From: Telmatactis stephensoni | Taxonomy: Eukaryota > Cnidaria > Anthozoa > Actiniaria > Isophelliidae | Assembly: GCA_029948255.1 (NCBI GenBank) | Contig: JALIZF010001919.1 | Span: forward strand, 1-64,000 | Length of the DNA stretch: 64,000 nt | Reading direction: 5' to 3' | Part shown: one piece after another, positions 11,399 through 23,700 of the stretch | How positions within the stretch are numbered: position 1 is the stretch's first letter | Layout: each line of letters starts with the position of its first letter | The notes under the pieces: model-generated | The model's input: the letters and a program-made list of their open reading frames with translations, nothing else | What the model was told of the DNA's origin: nothing | Database searches by the model: none | Position numbers and translations under genes: made by a program

Positions 11399-11623
11399 GA
11401 CAGAGGTTATTTCCTAATTGTCAGATTTGAAAGAAACGTTTTTGCTATTTATGGATGATGAGCCAGTTAGAATGATGTTTAGTTAGATGAGAGGAAGTTC
11501 CCCAACTCCATTTCCATCTTACTAAATCCAGCGTCTCAGTGCGGTTATAGGTTTTTGTTGTTTAGCCAGCGTTTAGAACCGAACGGATTTATGTGAGCGC
11601 TTTATTGATTTATTGAATGTTTA

Positions 11624-12287
11624 CAAGAGAGCATAAATAAGAGAGGGAAACTTGTTAATGGGGCGCGCGCCGTGATGATTCCCATCTGTGCTATTTTTAG
11701 TAACCGGATGCAGTTTAATTTTCGTCTTACCCTACTCCCGTGTGTCATAATTTGATACTTCCGGACCCAGAGAACCGTTGAGTGCAAATTTGAGTTTTCA
11801 AAAACAGCGTTAAAAACAAAGTTTTCTTAGTTCGGCTTTGTTCATATTATCTAGTATCAAAAGTGTGTACTTTCTGATTACAAATTAACGATTTTGATGG
11901 AAAAAAAGACAAAAACGTCGAGGATTTTGTTCGCTTTTAGCGAAAATGCGCGCGCTACTAGCGCATCACACATCATCGAGCGCGCGCTTACGTTTATTTA
12001 AAAATTTTCGCTCGTTTAGATGAGAAAAACTCTTTCTATAATTTTTTGATGTATGTTACTAATAGGATATCCTATGGCATTTTCGTGGAATTTGGAATAA
12101 ATTTGATATCGATTGTGTGATTTTATGAAGCTCAAATCGCCAAATTCCACTCGTTCAAATTTTCGACGCACGGGAGTAGGGTAAGACGAAAATTAAACTG
12201 CATCCGGTTACTAAAAATAGCACAGATGGGAATCATCACGGCGCGCGCCCCATTAACAAGTTTCCCTCTCTTATTTATGCTCTCTTG
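11624..12287. mobile_element. non-autonomous DNA transposon with 119-bp terminal inverted repeats
   Basis: The left arm starts CAAGAGAGCATAAATAAG at 11,624 and runs to about 11,742. The right arm ends at 12,287 as its exact reverse complement over about 119 bases, with partial matching slightly further in. Both flanks carry ATGTTTA (11,617-11,623 and 12,288-12,294), a 7-bp target-site duplication. The 664-bp element has no coding capacity. The duplication length does not match a common superfamily cleanly, so I leave it unassigned. Confidence 0.92.
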
Positions 12288-12294
12288 ATGTTTA

Positions 12295-15200
12295 TCAATT
12301 ATTATTGTTAACCGTCATTATGATTTTTGCCGTCGACCATCAAATTAATGAGAAAAATTAATCGCCTCCACTACTTTCTATCAGTACCGTCCATCCAACC
12401 GTCATAACTACTACTCCGTTGAGATCCTCTAAATTGTAATGATGCTGAAGTTCTTGTTGCTGTTCTTATTGTTTGCTTTTGATGTTGAAAAGCCCAATTT
12501 TAGGTCCGGTTGGAAGCTCATAATAATCATTCCTCCTATAAAACTGAAGGCCGATAGTGCGTTCTTCAAGTTGCCCATCTCTCGATGTTTTCTTCAGTGT
12601 TTTAATAATTTACTAGTGTACAACGCTAAAGCTACACGCATTAGAGAGAATTCAAAACAAAGATATAAGCATTGAGGATCCATTAGTAAGGAAAGCCTTG
12701 AATTTTACCAACTCACATTTGTTTCTTGTGCTGGTTGTCGTTGTAAATTATTATTGCTGATTGTTGTTGTTGTTGTTGTTTGTATTGTTAATGATAATGA
12801 CGTTTATTATTATGATAAGTTATCAGTCATTTGTTCTTACAAAAATCAACAAAAATTTGACAGTATTTTAATGTTCGAATACAATGAGAGTTCCATCCAA
12901 GGTGGACAACCTCTGGATCGAGTACCTGTTACTGTCTAGACTGTCAGAGATGTATCGGCTGAGAGAATGCTGTGCACACTATAATAAACCGCTCAGTAAC
13001 AAACAACCATTATAAAATAGCCATCGTATAACGCGCGCTCTCCGAAGGACGTGTACTGTATTAATGTGAACTCTAGCTAATTAACAAATAAAACAGCTTT
13101 CTCCGTGCTCCATGGAGTAATATATTTATATGTATACAGAGGGCAGGAAGTGCTTACTGATCGGAGCGCGAAGAAAGGTGTTCTATTTGTATTCCTATTA
13201 AATTATTAAGTAAATTATTAGGTAAATATTCAAGAAAAAGGTTCGATTTTTGTCCGTACAAAAGTCCGAAAGGCGCGCGCGGTCAAGCTCGCGTGGCTGT
13301 TTAGTCAGAACTGTGCTCCGTTCAGTAATAACGCACAGCTTTTGACCAATCACAGCGTGCGTACTATCTAAAATATAGAATAAATATTCACACAGCACGC
13401 GCGCGCACTTTGTGAATCTTTGGTCAGTGTAAGAAAAAACTGAATGTGTTCCAAAACAATGTTGTATTTTATATAAGATATAGAAACTTGCCCACTGTGC
13501 AAGATTTAGAGCACTTGGCGATTGATCAGAGCACTCGAGAAGCGTAGTGTGAAACCGGCTACGCCTCGTGTTTTTGCTTACTGGACCTGAAGGTATCGAA
13601 TACTATCAGCTATTTCAGTGATGGTTTTAGCTTGTCAGCTTTTGTAGTACAGAGGAGACATCACGTGTCGTGCAGCCGGCTGATTGACTATGTTAGCAGG
13701 ATTGAACGAAGTTGCGTGCCCAGTTCGGTTAGTCATTACGACAAACAGCAAAATATGATATGTCGAGATAGACCGTTTTCAACGACATTATATCATCAAG
13801 GGAAGTATATCAGTCTTTCTATAGCTCATTACTCCGAATATTCACACGCTTTCTATGTTGCATGTCGGGCAACTTTATAGAGCTGATACACGTTTAAAAA
13901 CACAATTTTATTTTAACAAATCCGTCTATTCATTAATGCTAATCATTTATTTGAATGTTTTGCTCTTCTGCTCATTTCCTTGTACTATCAGTATAAAAGC
14001 TTCTAAAGAATCAGCCTTTCCATTATCCTAAGTGATTTTGTTGAACAAGTTAAATACAGGTGGCGTGGGTTTCTGAGCTAGACAAAAAACACCTGATATC
14101 TAAAAAGGCTGAGACAAAGTTTCCTGCTATTTAAGTAGGACATCATTACTTTTCAGGAAGCAAAATGACCCTTGATTAATGCCAGTATAGAAGTATTGAG
14201 TTTTCAATATATCGATATTACTTATAACCATTTAATGCTGAGTTGGCAAGCCACATTGGGATTGTAAGAATAAATTGAATAGCAGATATGCACGTCCAAT
14301 AGATCCCAAGTGATCCGAGCCACACTACAGTCCATTTTCGGTTATAGAATATAATCACACTTATAATAAGTGATTAAAATATTTAAAGAGCTTTTTAGGC
14401 GATTGTTTAGTAGCTTATTTGTTTATTCTAAAATTTATCTTGCTTAGAAAAAGGAAATGTCTTTCAAGTAGATCATTGTGTACAGGATATAGACATGACA
14501 TATTTGGTCTAGCTTCATTTAAAAGGTTCATATAGGCGATAACAATAAAGATTGTTAGCGCAAGCATTCCACTGAAGTGGCTCAGTCTACTATGCTAAGA
14601 AACTAAAAACTAATAACACATTAATAACCTTTTAAAGATTTGATTTAAAAAATTACAACCTAGTTACTGACTATGGTTTGATCAGCTTTAGTTAGAACCA
14701 ATTCATGTCATTTCATTTTCTGGGGAATTACACATTTCAGATGATAAAGTCTGACTAGTATCGCAAACTGGACAGTAATGAACACCAGCTGAAGACAGGC
14801 ACCATATCATACTAATATTTGATGGAAACCAAGCAACAGCACTCATCACCTTTAAATAATGAATTCTAGAGAGCTTCTGAGCGCTGATTGGCCAAGTGGG
14901 TGAGCCATGTGAAAGTAAGTATAGTCAGCAATTAAGATGGTAAGGTCATAATTTTCATCCCCTTCGCATTTGATTACGACAAGGTCGTACTGACTTGATC
15001 AAGGTCTGAGAATTGAAGATCGTTTCACTGAAGATATTCAAACCCAGCTCAAAAAGGTATGCGCCATTTCAAGTAACACAGATCTACCTTTTCTCCTTGA
15101 TTTCTTCGTTTCTCTTTCTCCTTGATTTTCTCCTTTCCTCTTGTTTTGCTTTCCAGTCATTAATTTCAAGGTTTTGCTATCATCCTTTTTACAACTACTG

Positions 15201-17048
15201 TGAGTTTACATTATTGTTGGACTTTATTCTGCATAGAGAGTAGGGACAACTTTTCTCGTACCATGCACACATCCCGATAAAACACGACGTACTTCAGTCT
15301 ATGACATTGAACTATTCAGCGAACTGAATCTAAATAATACATTGTTTGGTATAACTGGATAAGTTGTACAACAGCAGTGGGCATTATCAAGGCCTTCGAA
15401 CATGTTTGCTTTCTTTTAAGGTCAATAAAGTAGCAATAAACGGACCTAAACGTGAATTATTGAGCAAAAGCTAAACGGTGATTTGATGATGCGGAAAATG
15501 TCTACGGCAAAAAGCAATCCAAAAGTAATAGCTGGTTAGCAATTACAACTATTGGATAGTCGCCAGCACAAAGGGCAAATAACACTAAATGAATCGAATA
15601 CGCAAAACATAATGCACGACCCGACAGATGACAACTATTTAACCGCATTCTATAAGCTCTAACGTCAAATTTCGTTATTATTTTCCTTTTGGAAGACGAC
15701 CTCAGAACTAAGCCCAGTTTATTTTCCTGTCCAGAACGGACTCGATTTTTACTAAATTAGTCATTTTATATCAGTCGTCTTCATTATGAGAATCTATGTC
15801 TCAATGGCAATAAAAGTGAATTAATGAAATTAATATCTAAGCTTTAGTTACAGCTTAAAAGCCTTTTGGCGACAGTTGCTTAAGCTTCCTAAAGCTGGTT
15901 CAAGCGCATATGGTACTTGAAGATTAGAAAAAGAAGCTTTCAAGCCAAGAGTTCGAGTAGTAAGTAGGCTTCTGTTGTCAGAAACATACGTTGTGTTTCC
16001 TCCATGGGAATCACATTTAGTACATTTTACCGAGTTTGGAATCGAGTCCAAGTTAAAATTAAGTGCGAGACTTGGAGTCCAAGTTGGAAGTGAATCCTAT
16101 GTTGGCAAAATTTTTAAGGAAAATAATTAGCAAAATCACTTGTAAGGTCTGCAACTAATTGTCGTTGCTTTGACGGACATTCGTCAAAGCTATTCAATAA
16201 CTAAAATTGTTAGCTCCCCGAGAAAAAACTAATACGGTTTTACTGATATAATTGCTAAGGTTTGTATTATTCCTTTCAAGCTTTCTGGCTTGGGAACTGA
16301 TGCACTCAAAAGCTACCATGCAACGTACCCCTAGCTAGTTTCCCCTCTTTTACCTATAAACACCAAAAAAATGGAAAGCATGGGAATAGTAAATTAAGTG
16401 TCAGGTTCAAACTAACTTCATTTATGAAACCTTTGCAAATATCTTTTGTTATGTCACGGTATATTTGTGATCACGGTCAGGTATCCTAGAATATGAAACG
16501 CGCGATTTGATTGGTCGTTGGAGTGGGATGAATCTCTATGTGTGATCACGGTCAGGTATCCTAAGGTTACCGGTCCGATCCGGCTCGTGATAACCATTGT
16601 GGCGACACACAGATAGGAAAAGACGATGAAGAACATCCAAATTAAAAAAATATTCATTTAATGTGTGATAATTTCATTCTGCAAGGACAGGTGTAGATGT
16701 AGGCCTAGACAAAAACATCCGGATATTTTTTAAGATATTAAGTTCATTGGTTAAAATTTTTTGGACAATTTCTTAAATTCTGAAAATTTCTGGAAAAAAA
16801 GGTTTAAAACCCTTATGAACATTCAATGTCAATTTTGCATATGAACCATTTAATTTCAATTTTGCATGATGCTTTCTTTACGCTTATTTATTATATTGTC
16901 ATCAGGTCTAGTTTACTGCATGATATACATTTTTGGTCAGTCCGACGACAGGCACATTGCCCACGCAGCTAGACCGAAAAGAATTATAGATAGAAGGTTT
17001 TTTTTTTCTTTTTTGGTCTCGATTTTTAACATTAAGAGATTTTTTCAA
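12295..17048. other. gene-free stretch
   Basis: No gene is recognised in 4.7 kb. Visible details: GCGCGC-rich islets at 13,030-13,410 and an ACGCCTCGTG phrase at 13,562 resembling the inner part of the 5.5-kb MITE, hinting at further decayed inverted-repeat elements. There is also an exact 22-base direct repeat at 16,467 and 16,542. Frames of up to 82 codons here lack motifs. Confidence 0.5.
16467..16563 (+). repeat. 22-base exact direct repeat, 75 bp apart
   Basis: The phrase GTGATCACGGTCAGGTATCC (followed by TA) occurs at 16,467 and again at 16,542. The intervening 53 bases are unrelated. Confidence 0.85.
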
Positions 17049-17050
17049 TA

Positions 17051-17526
17051 AGCCACTTCACGCTTTTGTCAGCCATTTTGAATTGGGGCAAACGCGCAAA
17101 AGTCTTTACAAATCTGGATCACTTCGGCCCGCTTATCATAACTCGGCTAATTTTTATATATCGTATTATTGAAAAATAATTATTTTTTTGAAACGATATT
17201 GGCTTTGTTATTTATGACGGTTTATATGATAAATATTGCAAGACTACAAGACGAGAAAAAGGGGATTTTTGTTTTCAAAATGAAATTCGGCACGTAAATA
17301 TTAAGATCATTCGCGAAAAAAAAGATTGACTTGAAAAACGTAATTAGAATACTTGTATGGGTCTTATTTTCAGTCTGATATATGGCATGCATGTCTGCAA
17401 ATCATTAAAGTTTAAATTTTGAAAATCCGACAAATTCGAGCCGAGTTATGGTAAGTCAAAGTGATCCAGATTTCTATACACTTTAATCCAGATTTCTTTA
17501 CATTTTCTATAAATTTTGAAGTGGCT
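17051..17526. mobile_element. MITE with AGCCACTTCA ends and TA duplication
   Basis: Terminal AGCCACTTCA (17,051) and TGAAGTGGCT (ending 17,526) are flanked by TA on both sides. A second, internal inverted pair lies around GGATCACTT ... AACTCGGCT and its complement AGCCGAGTTATG ... AAGTGATCC, a nested stem. No protein is encoded. A TA duplication fits Tc1/mariner-type mobilisation, though superfamily assignment is inference. Confidence 0.8.
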
Positions 17527-17528
17527 TA

Positions 17529-18731
17529 TATCGAGTAATAATGGCTAAAAGTACCAAAAACTAGCTCTTCGTGCAAGTTTTAATTCAAAATTTCGTTTTG
17601 GATTAACACTCAAATTCTGTTTAATTTTTATCAGTTAGCAGGTTAGGGAATGATCTACTAAGATAAAATCCCTGTTTAAAACAATATTTTTGAATTGGCG
17701 GACGAAAGCGCGAATTAATACTTTTGTCTTTTTAATTGTACAGACTTGTTATCCTGTGTTTTTATTTAAATTTAGCAACTTTTAAGCTGAATGTAAAGAA
17801 TTATACGGCAAATTTTCACTTTGAATTAAGACTTTTATTAATCAAAACCACTTACAAACAACATAAACATTCTGAAATTAATATTTTTTGCTTTGTACAA
17901 CAGTTATTCTCTAGCTGAATCTTCAGTTCCCTTAATGTCGTGGCTAGTGATATTTGTGTGGTTTTAATTATATGGTTTTAGCAATTTCGACACACAGTCA
18001 TTTACACTAGCTTCAAGATATGTTGCGTAGCCCTGGGGCCTTTTAATGCTCATCTACTTGTGATGAGTTTAACCCGACAACATTTTTCGACAAATAGGTG
18101 TAAAAATATCAACATGCGTGAGTTGAGCAATGTATGAAAAATATTTAATGTAAAGGTGGTGAGTGTGAGTACCAGCTGAAGAATAGCCACTACGTGGACC
18201 TGCTGTATAAAAAAATTATTTATTTATTATTTATTATTTATAAATGGTGACGGTAATTAAGATACGTTGTAGAAAATAGTTTTCTAAAAAATACATAAAA
18301 TAATTAAATAATACTAAATGGTGGAATCGATTGAGTTCCCCATTGGAAACTCAACTCCTACTCGGATCTAAAATCGAACTCATTGTGACTCGCACGGGAC
18401 TCCATGCAAACTCCTTAAAATATGTCTCCAAGGTGGTTTTGCGTTGCTTTTGCCTTGTCTTCATAGAAGATAAGCTATCTTATCGATTGTTGAATGTCAA
18501 AGCTGGCTTTTATGAACCTACAAACGTCAGTTTTTCAGATAAGATTATAACAGGTGGCGGTAAAGTGTGGGTTGTTAAAACACATGTGATCAATCACTCT
18601 GATAAAGTGATAAATTCATAAATAGCCTAATGGCAGACTGCTTTTGATGTTTTATAAACAGGCTGAGCACTGACAGACTGGTCACACGTCACGTGCACAC
18701 CGCACAGCTACATCATAACTCAAAACCAGAC
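17529..18731. other. gene-free stretch upstream of the second GPCR
   Basis: AT-rich. It contains another fragment of the CACCTATTTCAA element end near 18,076-18,105. An open frame of about 97 codons ends at 18,621, but it lacks a proper start codon, domain or splice logic and is not called. Confidence 0.45.
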
Positions 18732-18779
18732 TGAGGGCTGTACAACGAGCGAGACTGGTCGCACTGCACAACCTTAAAA

Positions 18780-19817
18780 ATGAACATTACTACCCAAGGA
18801 ATCAATCCTGCTGTAACAATCAGCTTGTATTCAATCCTTCTTGCTTGGTCTCTGACTGGAAACATCCTTGTCATTGTTGTGGTAGCATGGAACAAGAACT
18901 TAAGAACAAACTTTACTCATTTGATCGTCAATATGGCGGTGTCAGACTTGGGAATCCCTTTGTTGGCACTGCCCGTCAGGATTGCACAAGAAGCAGGAGG
19001 TCGACCCAATGAATGGCTTGTGGATGGACTACTAGGAAATGCCCTTTGTAAACTATGTTATTTCTTTGCTGATATATCACCAGCCGTTTCGATTTTTTCC
19101 CTGGTAATAGTTGCAGTTGAGAGGTTTGTTCTTACAGTCTATCCGACCAAGAGGTATCTCTTCACGTCCAAAGTCAACTGCTTTTTCATTGGTCTCACAT
19201 GGTTAGCAGCCATGTCGCTCGTCTCTCCTTATTTATACACATTCAGGATTGATACACTACAAGGTTATACCATATGCTACCCATCATGGTCTCCTGGATT
19301 TGATGAGCGGTCAGCTCAAAAAGTCTTAATATTGACTGTATTCATAGTGGCGTTTTTACTTCCCTTCGCATCTATCTCTATCCTGTACTTACTCGTTCTT
19401 TTCCGTATCAGTAAAACCGACAAGTTAATCAGAAACATGACCTCTAAAGATTCTTCCCAACAGCGACACAAGAGTGTCTTCTATATATCCATCTCTATCA
19501 TTGTGGCCTTTGGAATTCTGTGGGGTCCATACTACTTCTGGCTGTTTGCTCAATACTTCATTATCAAAGATCCGTGGTCGAGTGCATTGGATTTCCAAAA
19601 AATCAGGTTTAGCCTTCAATACCTTGCCTATACCAATTCCTGCATCAATCCATGTATCTACTTCACCTTCCTTAAATCGTTTCGTCGTGGTTTAAGGAAT
19701 TTTTGTCAAAGGAAGCACAACAATGGGCCACTCATTTCAGTCAAACAACGAAAAACTGAAGAAATCAAAATGGAAGAAAGAAAACTTGCAAATGCGTATC
19801 AAGAAACGGAGCTTTGA
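18780..19817 (+). CDS. rhodopsin-class (class A) G-protein-coupled receptor, ERF variant
   Basis: Intronless receptor of 345 residues with a very short N-terminus (one sequon, NIT at residue 2) and seven membrane segments. Landmarks are GN at 27-28 (TM1), VSDL with Asp56 (TM2), Cys90 and Cys166 for the extracellular disulfide, ERF at 114-116 in the DRY position, LWGP at 247-250 (TM6) and a canonical NPCIY at 290-294 (TM7). The tail is rich in Lys and Glu. An in-frame TGA at 18,732 followed by this first ATG supports the start. It is paralogous to the receptor at 7,617: TM1 (LYSILL), TM2 (MAVSDL against MVVSDL) and TM6 (LWGPY) align directly. The more canonical motifs suggest this copy has kept the ancestral signalling features (inference). 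The ligand is unknown. Confidence 0.95.
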   Translation: MNITTQGINPAVTISLYSILLAWSLTGNILVIVVVAWNKNLRTNFTHLIVNMAVSDLGIPLLALPVRIAQEAGGRPNEWLVDGLLGNALCKLCYFFADISPAVSIFSLVIVAVERFVLTVYPTKRYLFTSKVNCFFIGLTWLAAMSLVSPYLYTFRIDTLQGYTICYPSWSPGFDERSAQKVLILTVFIVAFLLPFASISILYLLVLFRISKTDKLIRNMTSKDSSQQRHKSVFYISISIIVAFGILWGPYYFWLFAQYFIIKDPWSSALDFQKIRFSLQYLAYTNSCINPCIYFTFLKSFRRGLRNFCQRKHNNGPLISVKQRKTEEIKMEERKLANAYQETEL

Positions 19818-21587
19818 GGAAAAAATCGAGTGACACTTAAATCAGTGGCAACTGTGGCACATTTCTGTGACTTACATGATCAGCCCTTTAATTTACTTTC
19901 CTTTTTAAACGGCTAGTGCAAAGTACCGTCAGGGTGGAAAAATATAGGGTCTGGCTAAGACCCCAATATCGAATTAGCTTTATTCGTGTTGTGTGTTTGT
20001 TTGTTGCTTTTTGTTTTCATTTATAAATGTGTATGTATGTGTGTTATGCAAGAGCAATATGTCATAGGTGTTGTTGAGAAATATGGTATCTTTATAAGAT
20101 AGAAGCAAAAAAAATTCAAATTTTCATTTCATTCGAATTCCATTTTTAGATTATTCCCTGTCCTATTTCAGCAACAAATCTTTGACTTTTTCAAAACTCA
20201 AGAAATTATAGATGATCATACGATTTCTTGGCTATTAGCAGTAAATTGCACGAGAGTTCGTGGTCGTTTCTTTTTAATTGCATATGAGCCCGTAGGTGCA
20301 TTTGAGATCTTTGGAAAAAACACAAGTGTCAAATAATTCAAATTGAACGACAAATCGTATGAATACTTATTAATTTTTTCGCCAGGAAAAATTATAGTCA
20401 CCGATAGTCACCAATATAGTGTTTATTTGTAATCTTCCACGTTATTTGTTTACCGTAAACCAAATTTGTTACTGGCAAACAATCGCAAAGCCACAATAGA
20501 TGCATTCCAAAAATTATGATTTTTCTCGTAGACGTTCATTCGAAATAATGCGCTCGTCAAGACTCATTTCTTTCAAGCGAAGTTCGCTTTTACAAAAAGA
20601 GAATTTTTGCTTTCTTTTCTGCTCTTTGTTGGTACTGATCAGTTGCGAACCTCTGGATTGTGATGTCTTTGTGATGAATATATATACATATATAAATTCT
20701 ACTTGGCAGTCGTTACAGGTGCTTTAATTCACTTATGTACATGTCTTGACAACCAGATTCCAAAGTTTAAATGTTCCGAAATTTATCAATGTTTATATAT
20801 ACGTATTATCATTGTAGAAGGATAAGCAGCAATTTTGTTTAAATATATGTTCCATAAACTAAGTGAAAAGCTCCGGGAACGTTTGTAATTGTATTACAAC
20901 AAAATCAAAACGAGTCCGGGTTAGTTTGCATACAAGGTCCCAACTTCACGTACGGCTGTACGAAACTTGCAGTGTACGAGTACTTGTAATTAGTCCAACT
21001 TCACGGCGGCCGCATTTTTCGATGATTTACATCAACTTTATTCATTTTGAAAAGCCAGAACATTTCATGCAAGATGCAATTTCTTTCTATTTTGTCGGGT
21101 TTGTCGGTGTAAATTCTCTTTAATTTGCCTTGAAAATGTTTGTTAATACAACTTTAGTGCTCGCGTTGTGAACGAGTGGCAAAAACAAAACCCTTGAACC
21201 AGCAACTTAACCTCGCACTGATAACGAATGCATAATTGAAGTATTTACAAAAAGGCTTTTAAGTGTGACGTCATTTGTGAGAAGAATGACTTCTGGGGAT
21301 ACTTTTAGGTCCAATTCATCCAATATTATATATCCAATAAAAACGTTCAGCGTGTGGAAGTGAACAAAGTGACTGGGCTATCGCAAATCATTTTTAAAAA
21401 TAGCCCAAAGGAGTGCAACATATCACATCACGTGCGCGCGTGTCTCGACAGTCACGTGGTTATGCGGCTTTCCTGGTTATTATTGTAATTATACAAAAAT
21501 ATTGTAAAATATATACATTATAATCTCTTGATTAGTATAGTAGAAAGAGTATAGTACAATTATAAGAAAAAATCGTAGCTTCATCTG
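19818..21587. other. gene-free stretch downstream of the second GPCR
   Basis: 3' flank of the receptor followed by AT-rich sequence with no recognised gene or element. Confidence 0.45.
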
Positions 21588-21874
21588 TATACACCTATTT
21601 CAAAAAAGGTTGTCGTAAGAGAGCTCTCAAGCCCACGCGACTAGACCGAAAAGGAGTATGGATAGCTACAAAACTTTATTTTCTTTTCCGCTTTGGTATT
21701 GACTTTAGCATCAGTAAGTGAAGTTCGTTTATGTATAAGGTCAGATAGCAAGCTGAATTTGAGTAATCATGTGGGATTTTTGTGGTTTTATAACTTTAGT
21801 GATTTCTTCCCATACTCCCTTTCGGGTGATTCGCGTAGGCTTGATACCGACAATGTTTATTGAAATAGGTGTAT
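21588..21874. mobile_element. MITE, CACCTATTTCAA family, copy B
   Basis: The left end is TATACACCTATTTCAAAAAA followed by GGTTGTCG. The right end CGACAATGTTTATTGAAATA, continuing GGTGTA, is its reverse complement with few changes. Inner shoulders carry GGAGTATGG and CCATACTCC. The same ends occur at 3.3 kb (copy A) and in relatives at 38.3 and 63.0 kb. It is about 285 bp with no coding capacity. Confidence 0.75.
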
Positions 21875-22777
21875 TTTAACAGATCGACGTCGGAGCCAAC
21901 GGTGAATAGCGATATGATTGGTACTTGCAGGACTGAAAGGAACTGTATATCTAAAATCCTGTTGAATCCTTCTGCATGGGCTGCCATGGAATAATTCATA
22001 CAATGAAACAAGCTAAGGCAAACTCATTTAAGAGAAAACTTTATGATTATTACTCAGTCTTGCAGTCTCGATGCAATGACTAGTCATTTAATTGAACGTT
22101 CACCAAACGCTACTGCTATAGAGGGATTTCACGGCAGCCATGTTTGTGGTCAAAATATGTACTAGATTTCTTAACTAGCTCCACTAGATAGAGAAATCAC
22201 ACTTAATAATCTTGATACCGTGATATATAATGTGATCAAAAAGGAGGCTGAAAATAAAGAATGTTAAAATTCCTAAAAATATCGAGAAAAAAAAGAAATC
22301 CTATGAATTGGGGTAATTTAACGCCTGTCAAGAAAAAGCTGTTTTAATTTAGTTAAAAGCAGAGCCAAGAACTTTGGAGACACCCTGTAGCAGATATATC
22401 TGTAAGCGCGTACGCGTTTTTAAGGTGTGCTGCGCTAATGAAAGCAGATCAGTTTCAACCACAGGGAACCCATACAATATAAAGAGCAGCTGAGTCATAT
22501 CTGATATAATCATTTACTCCTTGTTTACCACACTCCTGCTACTGCACATCTCTAGCGCGCAGTTTTTGTTTCGAAGAAACATTTTAACAGTAATCTATAG
22601 TATTTTAAGGTTGGTGTCTACTATTGTCAGCGCGCACTGCTTTCTGCGCATGTACACATTGAACTTTTCGTCAGTAATAAAAGCGATCGTAAAAACAAGG
22701 CCGTTTTTACGACTTTTTGGAAAAAAACCGACAGAATTAAATATATATAATATTAAACACGGTATTATTATTATATA
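21875..22777. other. gene-free stretch with a dispersed-repeat segment
   Basis: Positions 21,885-21,945 resemble 38,313-38,370 (shared phrases AACGGYGAATRGCGAT and GAAAGGAAC), pointing to a second dispersed family that often lies next to the CACCTATTTCAA element. No gene is recognised. Confidence 0.45.
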
Positions 22778-23095
22778 GATATCAATGAAATACCAGGATT
22801 TCTCCTGTTTCTAAAACTTCATACACAGTGAAGATATCATTTTTATCCTTCACATGTGAAGATATCACCGTTGCCATGACTACCCTTGTATCAACCAATC
22901 ACAAATGGCCTTAAAATTCTTCCCTGATCCTGGATATTTCATTGATATTTATAAAATAAACAGAACATTACATGGTCGCTTGGAGATACGAATTTTATCT
23001 TCTCGTGTTGAATATCTCTCACTCGTTCGCTGCGCTCACTCGGGAGATATCAATTGAACACTCGAAGATAAAATTAGTATCTCCGCGCGGTCTTG
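22778..23095. repeat. two adjacent inverted repeats (GATATC-rich)
   Basis: The first pair is ATATCAATGAAATA near 22,780 and the related TATTTCATTGATAT near 22,936. The second pair is GAGATACGAATTTTATCTTC near 22,983 and GAAGATAAAATTAGTATCTC near 23,064, bracketing a GCTGCGCTCACTCG loop. Each looks like a small foldback element; they may be halves of one composite insertion. Confidence 0.65.
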
Positions 23096-23409
23096 TAATA
23101 TCCTCTCTCTCTCTATATATTTTTTTTTACTAAGAAAACTTCATGAGAACTTCATGGCAATGTAATTATTTGTGGACTTACAATGCAAAAAGGCGGGAAT
23201 CCAGCGCCGTGCGCGCGTAAACCGGAAATACAATGTCCAAATGCCAGAAAAGACCAAAAATGTTAAAGCTGGAGTTCCGGTGTAAAGGGCAAATGGAAAG
23301 TTTAAGCTCAAGACTTAGCCATTGAAATGTCGTAAGCTAGAGAGAGGATCTGCAAGGTTGCTTACCATTTTATCGAGTACATCCCACCATCCAGTTGGAA
23401 ATTCGTTTG

Positions 23410-23700
23410 TTAATGGAAAGATAAGGGCTGGGAAACTTGACTTTCGACAAATGATACACGCGTTCGGAAGAATGTTTTCCAGAACTTTCTGATTGGAATG
23501 ACACATAACAATTCTTTTCCAACCGGAATTTCACATTTGTTCCCGGGTAATTGATAAACACGCCTGATCTCAGCCGACTCGAGTTTCCTGAAAATCTCAC
23601 TTTTTATTAATTTAACAACTCCTTCAGGACATTGCATTGCACACCTTCGTAGCATAAGTGGCATTTGATGCATTTGATATTTAAATACAGAACCATGCAC
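23410..23700 (-). other. open minus-strand stretch, not recognised
   Basis: A 96-codon minus-strand frame overlaps two further open frames on the same strand. One of these (containing NACIICRK and FPTGWWDVLDKM) ends at a good splice donor, GTAAG, near 23,364. No domain can be named. It could be a decayed transposon exon, a solitary host exon, or chance. I call only the openness and the donor-like site. Confidence 0.2.

Noticed and set aside
10887..11417. 176-codon poly-Ser frame and overlapping poly-Leu and Glu/Lys frames
   Set aside because: All derive from the TCC tract; every frame of the repeat is open and none has other content.
18331..18621. 96-codon frame upstream of the second GPCR
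   Set aside because: Starts at TTG, has no motif, and is separated from the receptor by an in-frame stop; composition is like its surroundings.
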